In this document: positions 16,146 to 24,351 of the stretch, piece after piece
How the letters are laid out: each line of letters opens with the position of its first letter
Position numbering within the stretch: the stretch's first letter is position 1
Assembly: GCA_900769645.1 (NCBI GenBank)
Contig: CAAGHI010000056.1
Coordinates: 1 to 64,000 of the forward strand
DNA length: 64,000 nt
Direction of reading: 5' to 3'
From: Candidatus Gastranaerophilales bacterium
GTDB lineage: Bacteria > Cyanobacteriota > Vampirovibrionia > Gastranaerophilales > Gastranaerophilaceae
Program-made: the position numbers and the translations under genes
The notes under the pieces: generated by a model
Told to the model about the DNA's origin: nothing
Seen by the model: the letters and a program-made list of their open reading frames with translations, nothing else
Databases searched by the model: none

Positions 16146-16901
16146 GTGAACACTATCTCTAAACAAATTCAACAACCATCATTCACATCAAGATGCCCGG
16201 AAATTCGTGATGCTCAATGGATTTGCCAAAAAGTAAAATCTTTTCCTCACATCTCATCAACCAAAGTTACAATTCCTATCGCGAATTTAGCATACAAGCA
16301 CCCTAATCTATATGACAAATTCACAAAATTTCCTTACGCTGATTTATTCAAACTTCCAGAAGAACACAAAATTGTACGGATTTTTGAATGGCAAAAAAGA
16401 CTTGTTGACAAAATAAATCACGCCCGAGACGAATGGAGCGTCTTAAGAAAAGGAGATTTTAAAACAGTAGGTGCAATCTTAGGGCAGTTCAAATACAACA
16501 AACTCGGCAATTGCGGAGAAGATGCCTTCCTATCCGCAGCAATATTAAGACTAAATGGGATTGAAAACGCCTACACTGCCAGCTTAAAAATAGACAAACA
16601 TTCACATGACCATGCCGTTTGTGTATTTAATAGAAACGACAAACCATACTCCGGCAAAATTGAACGAGACACAATTATCATCGATCCATGGATAGGAGTA
16701 GCGGATTTTGCATCAAATGTTTTCCAAAAATACAAAAACGTATTTTGTGAATATTTCCCTGGACTCAACCAAAATTCCAAAATCTCTTTTGACAAAATCC
16801 AAAGAATTAACATCTCGGGAGAAGAAGAACTTTTGCTATCCCTTAAACGCCCAGAATTACTTTACCCTGAAAGCAATCGAATATTTATGCAAAAGAAATG
16901 A
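16146..16901 (+). CDS. Papain/transglutaminase-like cysteine hydrolase, unknown target
   Basis: A 251-aa protein. It has the order of catalytic residues of papain-like and transglutaminase-like enzymes: Cys123 in KLGNCGEDAFLSA at the start of a helix, His154 or His156 in SHDHAVCVF on a strand, and Asp180 in IIIDPWIG. These enzymes cleave or modify peptide or amide bonds. The N-terminus is polar (MNTISKQIQQPSFTSRCPEI) and carries the SFTS version of the short motif seen in other lineage unknowns here. No classical signal peptide. The start is GTG with no clear ribosome site. Similar C-H-D enzymes include secreted effectors, but a secretion route is not visible. Catalytic assignment is by pattern only. 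Confidence 0.55.
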   Translation: MNTISKQIQQPSFTSRCPEIRDAQWICQKVKSFPHISSTKVTIPIANLAYKHPNLYDKFTKFPYADLFKLPEEHKIVRIFEWQKRLVDKINHARDEWSVLRKGDFKTVGAILGQFKYNKLGNCGEDAFLSAAILRLNGIENAYTASLKIDKHSHDHAVCVFNRNDKPYSGKIERDTIIIDPWIGVADFASNVFQKYKNVFCEYFPGLNQNSKISFDKIQRINISGEEELLLSLKRPELLYPESNRIFMQKK

Positions 16902-16957
16902 GCTTCTAACTTTTTTAAGAAAGAAGCCCATTTTTAACTTATAAAATTTGCGCCTGA

Positions 16958-18676
16958 TTATTTATACAACGGAGCTAATTTTGCAGATTGTTGTGGAATC
17001 ACGCCCTCCTCAATTGACTGATAAACTCTATAATCAATTGTTGGGAAACAGTTGTCAATATTTTCAATTTCGCTCAATTTAGCTTCGTCAATATTGCCGC
17101 TTTCAATCATATCGCAAATTGTTTCAAATCTGTCAACATGTTCTCTAAATCTGTCTGTTGCATAATCTTTTGCCTGCCATGTTGTAATCAAGAATGGCCA
17201 GTCTGAACTTTGCAACAACAAGTTTTCACGTGCCATTTGTTTCAACGCTCTCAAAAGTAACTTATCATCAGGAATTTCTGAATATTTATCAGCAATTGTA
17301 CAAATTCTTTTTTCGCAAGCATGGATAATAGGCCACATCCATTCTGTCAAATGGTTGTTCCATACGTAGAAGTGTCCACCTTGTCCCCAAGAACTTTCAG
17401 GGATTTGGATAGCTTCTTTTGGTGGGTGAGAATGGACGTATTCGCCAGCTGTCATTCTTTCAACTTCCGGCAAATATGTATTGAATTTTTTAATAACTTG
17501 TTTAATAAATTCAACACCTTCAAACCACCAGTGTCCGAACAATTCAGTATCGAATGAAACCATTACCAAACCTTCTTTACCTGTTGCTTTTTTATAGTCA
17601 TTTAGCATGTGATAAATCAAAGTTGTGTAGTGATCTGAGTTTTCATTGATTTTGTTCAACGCCAAAACCGGATCGTAAAGCATTTTGTCGCCTAAATCTG
17701 TTTTAGGAGATGTAATTCTCCAGTAGTGCATACCAGATTTTGCATCTTTTCTGTGGAATTCTCTGTAAACACCGTCACCAGGGTATCCATCAGCTGCTGA
17801 CCAAACTTGATAACCAGCTCTTTCGTTACGTCCCATAACTGCAACTTGCGCATCTGGAAGCCAGTAAGCAGAATAAGTATCATAACCTGTTGCAGGTCTA
17901 TCCGGTAGCGGAATATATTCAATATTACCGTAAACACCGATTACACGTCTGTTTCCGATAGAATTTCCACCTTCGATTACGTGGGATTCTGTAAAGAAAT
18001 ATTCAATATCGTTATTTTGAAGAGTTACTTCAATTGCTGGACGCCAATGTTTTTTGCCATCTTTGCCAACATATTCATAACCTTGTCTGTATGCACATTC
18101 AGGCAACCAGCAACCGCATGCTTTTTTACCAAATAATCTCTTTGTTGTATCAGAACCAACTTTGAATTGAGCATTCAAGTTGCTATCTGTTGCCAACAAT
18201 GGAGAAAAACCATGAGTTGCACCTGATGTTGTAATTTCAATACAACCTAAATCTTGGAACTTTTTGAACTGAGCAATCAAATCTTTATTATACTTGTTAA
18301 TAAATGAATCTTTGATATTTGTAAACCAGTCAAAATAATATTTAGCCAAGTATTTTAAGTGTTGAGAATGAGGCACTTTTGGATCCGGATACCTATCCAA
18401 ATCTTTGGAAACCTGTGCAATTCTGGAATCAACATATTTGATAAACCCTTCTTTCAAGTGTTCATCATTCAATTGTTCCGCAAGAATAGGTGTAATACCT
18501 ACTGTCAACTTAGCTTTAATACCTTCATCGTACAATTCTGAAATTGCATTCAATAAAGGAATGTAAGTTTCAGCCATACATTCATAAAGGTTTTCTTCCC
18601 CAAAAGGCCACATACCGGCTTTTCTGTAATAAGGAAGATGGCTATGTAACATAAATACGAATTGTCCTACTGACAT
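16958..18676 (-). CDS. 1,4-alpha-glucan branching enzyme, GH57 family
   Basis: Introduces alpha-1,6 branches into glycogen-like glucan. GH57 motifs are in order: HSHLPYYR near the N-terminus (region 1), the ATHGF region, GCWLPECAYRQGYEY (region 3, with the nucleophile glutamate in the PEC sequence), VSFDTELFGHWWFEG (region 4, catalytic Asp) and a C-terminal SSWGQGGHFYVWNN block. At 572 aa it is of normal length for cyanobacterial-type GH57 branching enzymes. I choose the second ATG (18676), because GGAGG lies 5 bases before it and overlaps the first ATG. It is monocistronic; no other glycogen genes lie nearby. Confidence 0.9.
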   Translation of the reverse strand: MSVGQFVFMLHSHLPYYRKAGMWPFGEENLYECMAETYIPLLNAISELYDEGIKAKLTVGITPILAEQLNDEHLKEGFIKYVDSRIAQVSKDLDRYPDPKVPHSQHLKYLAKYYFDWFTNIKDSFINKYNKDLIAQFKKFQDLGCIEITTSGATHGFSPLLATDSNLNAQFKVGSDTTKRLFGKKACGCWLPECAYRQGYEYVGKDGKKHWRPAIEVTLQNNDIEYFFTESHVIEGGNSIGNRRVIGVYGNIEYIPLPDRPATGYDTYSAYWLPDAQVAVMGRNERAGYQVWSAADGYPGDGVYREFHRKDAKSGMHYWRITSPKTDLGDKMLYDPVLALNKINENSDHYTTLIYHMLNDYKKATGKEGLVMVSFDTELFGHWWFEGVEFIKQVIKKFNTYLPEVERMTAGEYVHSHPPKEAIQIPESSWGQGGHFYVWNNHLTEWMWPIIHACEKRICTIADKYSEIPDDKLLLRALKQMARENLLLQSSDWPFLITTWQAKDYATDRFREHVDRFETICDMIESGNIDEAKLSEIENIDNCFPTIDYRVYQSIEEGVIPQQSAKLAPLYK

Positions 18677-18880
18677 CTGTGCCTCCATATCTTATTTAAA
18701 CGAATTATTATATACTATAATTCTTACTTATATATAATTTATACCACAAATGTCTAAAAAAAATAATCCTTTAGAACTAATTCTTGTGTATATTTGTTAC
18801 ATTTTTTAACAGATTTCCTTAAAAATACGACAACAGTAGCACTTTTTTATAACGAATTATTTTTTATTGCAATTAAAAGA

Positions 18881-18909
18881 TTGACAAACATTGCTAAATA
18901 TTAAATAAT
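18881..18909 (+). promoter_or_regulatory. Promoter of the C10 pilin gene
   Basis: TTGACA (18881-18886), a 17-base spacer and AATAAT (18904-18909). Transcription would start near 18916, followed by the AAAGAGG ribosome site at 18928-18934. Confidence 0.7.
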
Positions 18910-18940
18910 AAGAACATAATTAAGAAGAAAGAGGTATAAA

Positions 18941-19782
18941 TTGTTTAATAATAATGAAATGATTGCCCCCCCCCCGACGCCACGCAAATAGCAATTTGTA
19001 ACGGAATTTATTCATATTTAAAATATTGGGGGAAGTTTTATAACAGAGTTGCTTGGCTTCCTAGCCGCCTAGCTGCTAAAAAAACCGCCTTTACCCTCGC
19101 TGAGGTTCTCATTACCCTCGGCATAATCGGTGTTGTTGCGGCACTTACTTTGCCGACGGTCATCACAAACTACCAAAAACAAGAAACTATTGTTCAATTA
19201 AAAAAAGCCTATACAACGTTATCTAATGTATCAAAACTTTCTCAGGTTGAAAACGGAGAAATGCAAACTTGGGATAGCGATTTATTGTTTCAGAAAGATA
19301 TAAAAAAATATGTTCAAACATACTATCTTCCATATTTTCAAGGCGAAAAAAGTTTGACATGGATAGATAAGGATTATAAAATAACGAATTTAGCTAATGG
19401 AACAGTTTTGTCCGCAATGAGCGACTCTTATATTGCAAGTGTAAAATCACTCGACGGACAATTATTTTTGTTTAATAAAACCCAAGAAGGACAAGGATAT
19501 TTGTGGATTTTTGCAGATATAAATGGGGTAAAAGGGCCAAATAGAGTTGGACGAGATGTCTTTGTTTTTGACGGAAGAAATTATGCTACGGGAGATGTTG
19601 ATAAACATTTTATTAAATTTTGGAATCAATCTCCTTATTTTGATAGAAATATTTTAATCAATGGAGAAGGTTATGGATATGGCTGCAATAAAAACGATAA
19701 ATCTGACATTTATTTGGGGTATAATTGCGGAGCTTTAATTCTGATTGATGGCTGGAAAATCAGCGACGATTATCCTTGGTAA
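18941..19782 (+). CDS. Type IV pilin-like protein, out of frame by a C10 tract
   Basis: Starts at TTG 18941, 6 bases after AAAGAGG, or at the in-frame ATG 18959. With the given ten C residues (18966-18975) the frame ends at TAG 18989-18991. Eleven or eight C would join it to an open frame that runs without stop to 19782. That protein has a leader of about 46 residues, then KKTAFTLAEVLITLGIIGVV, the prepilin/pseudopilin N-terminal helix (cleavage expected before the F, with Glu at +5), and a globular C-terminal domain of about 210 aa. The joined protein would be about 280 aa. Pilins of this kind build type IV pili or secretion pseudopili at the envelope. It is a single gene with its own promoter. 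The tract suggests switching of expression by slippage, though an assembly length error is the other explanation. Confidence 0.7.
18966..18975. repeat. C10 homopolymer in the pilin 5' coding region
   Basis: Ten consecutive C in a genome of about one-third G+C, directly after ATG ATT G. The number of C decides whether the start codon is in frame with the pilin domain. Confidence 0.95.
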
Positions 19783-19819
19783 AACAATTGAACATTGCTT
19801 AATTATCTTTACAAACTGC

Positions 19820-19848
19820 TTGCATTTTTGTTATTTTTCGTTTAAATT
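19820..19848 (+). promoter_or_regulatory. Promoter of rpsT
   Basis: TTGCAT (19820-19825), a 17-base spacer and TAAATT (19843-19848). The transcript starts at the base of the leader structure described next. Confidence 0.55.
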
Positions 19849-19853
19849 ATGGG

Positions 19854-19903
19854 TACTCACAATCCTCAAGATTGTTCGGTGTCATTAACCGAACGCAAGA
19901 GTA
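19854..19903 (+). promoter_or_regulatory. Three-way-junction leader of rpsT
   Basis: Closing stem TACTC (19854-19858) / GAGTA (19899-19903). Inside are two adjacent perfect hairpins: CAATC-CTCAA-GATTG (19860-19874) and TTCGGT / ACCGAA (19875-19893). It ends 16 bases before the rpsT start and includes no terminator. Ribosomal protein leaders often bind the encoded protein to limit its own synthesis. This structure is a candidate for S20 autoregulation, an inference from position and shape. Confidence 0.5.
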
Positions 19904-19919
19904 AAGAAAGGTAAATAAA

Positions 19920-20189
19920 ATGGCAAATATTAAATCTGCTAAAAAAAGAGTATTAGTAGCTGAAAGAAACAGACTTAGAAACCAAGCTTTCAGAACATCT
20001 ATCAAAACTGCGGTTAAAAAAGTTCTAGAACTTGCACAAGGTGAAGATAAAGATGCTTTGAACACAGCATTGTCAAGAGCATACCAACTATGCGACAAAG
20101 CCGTTTCTAAAGGTGTTTTGCACAAAAACACAGCTGCTAGAAAAAAATCTAGATTGACTATCGCTGTAAACAAATTACAAGCAAAATAG
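19920..20189 (+). CDS. rpsT: 30S ribosomal protein S20
   Basis: An 89-aa basic helical protein that binds 16S rRNA early in 30S assembly. The typical start MANIKSAKKRVLVAERNRLR is followed by NQAFRTSIKTAVKKV, and the C-terminal half (KGVLHKNTAARKKSRLTIAVNKL) matches the family. The length is normal. AAAGAAAGG lies upstream of the ATG. It is a one-gene unit with its own promoter, structured leader and terminator, convergent with rplL. Confidence 0.97.
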   Translation: MANIKSAKKRVLVAERNRLRNQAFRTSIKTAVKKVLELAQGEDKDALNTALSRAYQLCDKAVSKGVLHKNTAARKKSRLTIAVNKLQAK

Positions 20190-20213
20190 TTATTTGCTAA
20201 GAGGTTAAATAAA

Positions 20214-20247
20214 AATAAGGTGCCAAATTGGCGCCTTATTTTTTTTC
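20214..20247 (+). terminator. Terminator of rpsT
   Basis: Stem AAGGTGCC / GGCGCCTT with one T-G pair and loop AAATT, followed by ATTTTTTTT. Confidence 0.85.
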
Positions 20248-20275
20248 TTTATAAATTTATATGAAGTATCACAAC

Positions 20276-20303
20276 AAAAAAGCCCTCGATTAGAGGGCTT
20301 TTT
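20276..20303 (-). terminator. Terminator of rplJ-rplL
   Basis: Perfect stem AAAAAGCCCTC / GAGGGCTTTTT with loop GATTA. It lies between the convergent rpsT and rplL genes and can act in both directions. Confidence 0.85.
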
Positions 20304-20328
20304 GCAATTTTGCTTAATCAATAATCGC

Positions 20329-20703
20329 TTATTTGATTTCAACAGTTGCACCAGCAGCTTCAAGTTGTTTTTTGATAGCTTCAGCATCTTCTTTTTTGAT
20401 GCCTTCTTTAACTGCTTTAGGAGCGCCATCTACTAGATCTTTAGCTTCTTTCAAACCAAGACCTGTGATAGCTCGAACTTCTTTCAATACAGCGATTTTG
20501 TTAGCACCAGCTGATGCCAAGATTACGTTTACTTCAGAAGCTTCGTCAGCTGCTGCTTCACCAGCTGCTGCTGGAGCTGCTGCTACTGCTACTGGAGCTG
20601 CTGCAGATACGCCGAATTTTTCTTCCATAGCTTTTACTAATTCAGCTGCTTCTAACAAAGTTAATTTTTCAATTGATTCTAAAATTGTTTCTACGTTACT
20701 CAT
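20329..20703 (-). CDS. rplL: 50S ribosomal protein L7/L12
   Basis: Forms the flexible stalk of the large subunit that recruits GTPase factors. Residues 1-30 are the dimerisation helix (MSNVETILESIEKLTLLEAA), followed by an Ala/Pro-rich hinge (about 35-55), then the globular domain with KIAVLKEVRAITGLGLKEAK and DLVDGAPKAVKEG. 124 aa is normal. AAGGAG precedes the ATG. It follows rplJ after a 169-base spacer, longer than usual, which contains imperfect repeats of GAGTG/GAGCG type that may help set the higher L12 copy number. Confidence 0.98.
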   Translation of the reverse strand: MSNVETILESIEKLTLLEAAELVKAMEEKFGVSAAAPVAVAAAPAAAGEAAADEASEVNVILASAGANKIAVLKEVRAITGLGLKEAKDLVDGAPKAVKEGIKKEDAEAIKKQLEAAGATVEIK

Positions 20704-20872
20704 TATTTTTCTCCTTTTAAGTTATTTTTGTACATTTGTTTTTACTGTTGTATTAAATTATTGCTTCACACTCCGCAGTATTCGCTCCATTTTATTCCAT
20801 AAAATATCCGCTCATATGCTCCGTGCTACTTCGAGTTCGTTCGCTAAAGGCTCACTCCACTCTACGCAAAAT

Positions 20873-21394
20873 TTAAGCAGTTTTTTGATCTCTGACTGCT
20901 GCCATAGCTCTTGTAAGTTGAGCCATAACTGCGTTGATAGATCCAACAATACCTGTAGCAGGTGAGTTGATAGAACCGAGAATTTTTGCAAGAAGTTCTT
21001 CTTTTGAAGGCATTTTTGCCAATTCTTCAGCTTCTTTAGCTGACAATAGGTTTCCATCTAATGCACCACCAAGGATTGCACCTTTTTTAGTATCTTTAAT
21101 AAATTTTGCAACTGCTTTTGCAGGGCTTACTTGATCTTCAAAACCGAAAGCGATTGCTACAGGTCCTGTCAAAGAATCAGCAAGTACTTCAAAATCAGTA
21201 CCCTTCAAAGCGATTTTTGCCAAAGTATTTTTAGTTACCATGTAGTCGCCACCGTCTTTTTGAAGGCTTCTTCTCAAATTAGTGATTTCTTCTACAGTAT
21301 ATCCTTTATACTCTGTCAAAATAGCTACTTGGGCTTTTTCTGCTTTTGCTTTTATTGCATCTATTTTTTCAGATTTAAAAGCTTTTGTTGCCAT
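20873..21394 (-). CDS. rplJ: 50S ribosomal protein L10
   Basis: A 173-aa base of the ribosomal stalk, binding 23S rRNA and L12 dimers. Signatures are AILTEYKGYTVEEITNLRRSL, YMVTKNTLAKIA and GPVAIAFGFEDQVSPAK. The C-terminal helix (about 135-165) binds L12. GGAGC precedes the ATG. rplK and rplA are not upstream; the gene is led directly by an L10 leader, so rplJ-rplL form a two-gene operon here. Confidence 0.97.
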   Translation of the reverse strand: MATKAFKSEKIDAIKAKAEKAQVAILTEYKGYTVEEITNLRRSLQKDGGDYMVTKNTLAKIALKGTDFEVLADSLTGPVAIAFGFEDQVSPAKAVAKFIKDTKKGAILGGALDGNLLSAKEAEELAKMPSKEELLAKILGSINSPATGIVGSINAVMAQLTRAMAAVRDQKTA

Positions 21395-21516
21395 GATTAG
21401 CTCCTTTGTTTTTTCTGTTGTTTATCGACCTAAAAATATAAAAGATTTTGCATCTTCTATATTCGTCCGCAAAATCTACTAGGTAAACAAATCTATTTAT
21501 AATCTATATATTTCGA

Positions 21517-21662
21517 CTGTTACCTCGGTTAGCTGATTTATTAAGGAAGCTTTTTAAAAGTCCGGTTGCCTTTCCCTTTTATCTTTACTCTTTACTGGTT
21601 TGCCGGTATTACCGGTTTTCCCCGATTAGAGTATCGCTTCCGCTAACTGTCTGCGGTTACCT
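21517..21662 (-). ncRNA. Ribosomal protein L10 leader
   Basis: On the minus strand the region begins GGTAACCGCAGACAGTTAGC (21643-21662) and ends near CAGCTAACCGAGGTAACA (21517-21534). The conserved CAGACAG / CCGAGGT blocks and pairing GTTAGC / GCTAAC match the L10 leader family, which binds the L10-L12 complex to repress the operon. It lies about 120 bases upstream of rplJ and just after an AT-rich promoter region. Confidence 0.85.
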
Positions 21663-21703
21663 TTTTATAATATATAAAACATTGCAAAAAATCAATAGGG
21701 TCG

Positions 21704-22633
21704 TTAATCTTTCTTAATCAAAGACCATACATCGCTGTTGTCGTCTTGGATTATGGCATAAGACCCTCTTAAAAAAGGCCTGAATGCAGGCGAACTTAAC
21801 AGCTCATAGCGCATGCAAAAATTACTTAAACATACAGGTTCGTTTTGGATATGTAAATTTATAAGTTTTTCTAAGATTGGATAGACGTCTGTTTTAAAGT
21901 TCGTTTTTTCATCGTAAACATCTACTGCAATGTGGCTAATGAAAAGCCATTTGCGCTTTTTCATGTTTGTTTTAATCCTGTTTACGATTAGATTTATGTA
22001 AGTTAAAAGATTGTCTATTTCGTCAAAATTATCCATCAAAATAAGCATTTCATTGTCTGTTTTGGCGAATTTACAGCCTGCGATGTTTTTTATAGATGAA
22101 TAAAATATTTTAAATGCTTCGTCCTCTTTTTCTTTAACACCTGCTTCTTTGTCGCCACCCCAACAGTCATCTATGAGCATGCTTTTTGCTGTTAATTCAA
22201 TAAGTACTGCAACCTTGTTACTCTTTTTAATTCTATTATCAACTTCTTTTTGGAGTGACTTGTTGAATTTATCTTCTTGTGCTTTTTTAGTCTTGTTAAT
22301 CTCTATTTTTAGAGTATCTATGCCACGTAGCAAGTAATATTTTGCCTTGGCTAATGCTATAACTACGCCAACAGCAAGGACATCAAAAAGTAGCAAAGAT
22401 GCGTCAATATATACGCCACCGGCATTGACATCACGGGTATAAAAACCTCTTATAAATTCTGAGATTACGTCAGCCAATGGCTTTACAAAATCAAAAGCAG
22501 ATATATTTATAAGGTTCAAAAAACAGTAAGTACCTGTTAAAAACACAGTAACCATAAGCACTATTTGAAGTACAAACGTTACATTTATGATTAATTTTAA
22601 TATATTAGAAAAGAGTTTATAAATTTTTATCAT
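21704..22633 (-). CDS. Membrane protein of unknown function
   Basis: A 309-aa protein. Transmembrane helices at about 12-40 (LIINVTFVLQIVLMVTVFLTG) and 78-97 (LLLFDVLAVGVVIALAKA) flank a short external loop. A charged helix (about 100-135) follows, then a cytosolic domain from about 138 (NKVAVLIELTAKSMLIDDCW ... KTDNEMLILMDNFDEIDNLL) to the end. That domain has alternating strands and helices reminiscent of a degenerate nucleotide-cyclase/GGDEF fold, but no catalytic motif is present, so I assign no function. Its start overlaps the panC stop by four bases (ATGA), so it is coupled to panC. Confidence 0.65.
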   Translation of the reverse strand: MIKIYKLFSNILKLIINVTFVLQIVLMVTVFLTGTYCFLNLINISAFDFVKPLADVISEFIRGFYTRDVNAGGVYIDASLLLFDVLAVGVVIALAKAKYYLLRGIDTLKIEINKTKKAQEDKFNKSLQKEVDNRIKKSNKVAVLIELTAKSMLIDDCWGGDKEAGVKEKEDEAFKIFYSSIKNIAGCKFAKTDNEMLILMDNFDEIDNLLTYINLIVNRIKTNMKKRKWLFISHIAVDVYDEKTNFKTDVYPILEKLINLHIQNEPVCLSNFCMRYELLSSPAFRPFLRGSYAIIQDDNSDVWSLIKKD

Positions 22634-23490
22634 AGATTTCCTAGTGTAATGTTGTCGATTAGGCGAACATTGCCGATTTTTAGCGCGATAAACACGATAG
22701 TATTGTTGTCTGCGGTTTGTTTTTCTTCCAAATCGTCAGCATCTCTAAATTCCAAGTATTCCAATGCGTGTGCTTCGTTTAAGAAGGAATAAGCGGTTTC
22801 GGTCAAGGCTTTTACATCTGTAATTCCTTTATCGTAGCATGCTTTGATGTTAAACAAAATTTTGCTCAAAGCTAGCGCATTGACTTTATCTTCGTCAGAA
22901 AGATACTTGTTTCTTGAAGATAGAGCAAGTCCACTTTCTTCTCTAACAATTGGGCAAGGAATAATTTGAACAGGAATATTCAAGTCTTTTACCATCTTTT
23001 TCAAGATTATCAATTGCTGTCTATCTTTTTCTCCAAAGAAAGCAAAATCCGGCTGAACTATATTAAATAATTTGTTTACAACCGTGCAAACTCCGTCAAA
23101 GTGCCCAACACGAGATTTACCACAAAGCTTATTAACATAGAAAAACGGTGGAATTACGTAAGTCAAAAAGTCGTTCGACATAATATGACCCTCGCCATAC
23201 ATTTCTTTCGGGCTTGGTGCAAAAACAATGTCTACGCCTGCACTTTCGCATAATTTCTTATCAGCATCAAGAGTTCTCGGGTATTTATCCAAGTCCTCCC
23301 CTGGGCAAAACTGGATTGGGTTTACAAAAACTGAAACTACTGTTTTGTCACATTTTTCAACGGATTTTTTTATAAGGCTCAAATGCCCGTTATGCAAAGC
23401 TCCCATTGTTGGAACAAGTCCAACTGTCAAGCCAGCTTTTTTCCATTCTCTAATCTTTTCTCTAACTTCTGCTATTGTATGAACTAACAT
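22630..23490 (-). CDS. panC: Pantothenate synthetase
   Basis: ATP-dependent condensation of pantoate and beta-alanine to pantothenate, the precursor of coenzyme A. Class I-like motifs are visible: PTMGALHNGHLSLI (HIGH-type), VSVFVNPIQF, FGEKDRQQL and the KMSKS-like loop REESGLALSSRNKYL. At 286 aa it is complete. No panB or panD is adjacent; a ketopantoate reductase (panE) lies at 31.4 kb. The membrane protein downstream overlaps by four bases. Confidence 0.96.
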   Translation of the reverse strand: MLVHTIAEVREKIREWKKAGLTVGLVPTMGALHNGHLSLIKKSVEKCDKTVVSVFVNPIQFCPGEDLDKYPRTLDADKKLCESAGVDIVFAPSPKEMYGEGHIMSNDFLTYVIPPFFYVNKLCGKSRVGHFDGVCTVVNKLFNIVQPDFAFFGEKDRQQLIILKKMVKDLNIPVQIIPCPIVREESGLALSSRNKYLSDEDKVNALALSKILFNIKACYDKGITDVKALTETAYSFLNEAHALEYLEFRDADDLEEKQTADNNTIVFIALKIGNVRLIDNITLGNL

Positions 23491-23614
23491 ATTATCATCT
23501 CTCTTTCGTCAAAATTATATCACAAAATAAAAATCTGAAAAAATACAATTTTTGACCTATTACATTTTTTTGCATGTTTATTATATAATATGTTTATCGT
23601 TATAGGAGAGAAAA

Positions 23615-24229
23615 ATGGATCAACAAACTTACATGAAAATAATGGGCTACGTTCCTACGGTTATTGAGGCATCTTCTCGTGGAGAACGCTCATTTGATAT
23701 CTTTTCAAGATTATTAAGAGAAAGAATTATCTTTTTGGGAACAGAAATTGATGATGAAGTTGCAAACTCTGTTGTTGCACAGTTGTTGTTGCTAGACAGT
23801 GAAAATTCAGAAAAAGATATTATGCTTTATATCAACAGCCCTGGTGGTGTAATTACGGCAGGTATGGCAATTTATGATACTATGCAATTGATTAAATCTG
23901 ATGTATCTACAATTTGCTTGGGCGATGCAGCATCAATGGGTGCATTCTTGCTTTGTTCAGGTGCTAAGGGCAAAAGACTTGCGCTTCCAAATTCAAGAGT
24001 AATGATTCACCAACCTCTAGGTGGTGCAAAAGGTCAAGCAACAGATATCGAAATCGAAGCTAAAGAAATCTTGCGTATGAAAGATATGTTGATTGGTATT
24101 ATTGCAGAAAATTCTGGTCAACCTATCGAAAAAGTTAAAGAAGATTGTGAACGAGATCACTTCTTAACAGCACAAGAGGCTTTGGAATACGGACTAATTG
24201 ATAAGGTTGTAACAAGAGATAAAAAATAG
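23615..24229 (+). CDS. clpP: ATP-dependent Clp protease proteolytic subunit
   Basis: A 204-aa serine protease that forms a 14-mer barrel and degrades proteins fed by a Clp ATPase. The active serine lies in DAASMGAFLL, the histidine in VMIHQPLGGAKGQA, and the aspartate in the ERDHFLTAQEALEYGLID region. YINSPGGVITAGMAIYDTM is the oxyanion and substrate strand. TAGGAGAG lies upstream of the ATG. There is no clpX or tig next to it; the gene has its own terminator. The residue before the catalytic block is Gly-Asp (LGDAASMG) rather than the usual Gly-Leu/Gln. Confidence 0.97.
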   Translation: MDQQTYMKIMGYVPTVIEASSRGERSFDIFSRLLRERIIFLGTEIDDEVANSVVAQLLLLDSENSEKDIMLYINSPGGVITAGMAIYDTMQLIKSDVSTICLGDAASMGAFLLCSGAKGKRLALPNSRVMIHQPLGGAKGQATDIEIEAKEILRMKDMLIGIIAENSGQPIEKVKEDCERDHFLTAQEALEYGLIDKVVTRDKK

Positions 24230-24260
24230 TCAATGTTACAAAACTTAATAAAACCTGTAA

Positions 24261-24293
24261 AAACATGCAATTCTAAGGAGTTGCATGTTTTTA
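24261..24293 (+). terminator. Terminator of clpP
   Basis: Stem ACATGCAA / TTGCATGT with a 10-base loop, followed by TTTTAT. Confidence 0.8.
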
Positions 24294-24351
24294 TATAAAT
24301 GTAGGTTATAAAAAGGTTAGTTTACAAAGTTAGAAAAGGTAGGAAAGTAAA

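Noticed and set aside
20333..20965. 210-codon plus-strand frame opposite rplL and rplJ
   Set aside because: Antisense shadow of Ala/Lys-rich ribosomal protein genes; no ribosome site and no protein-like pattern.
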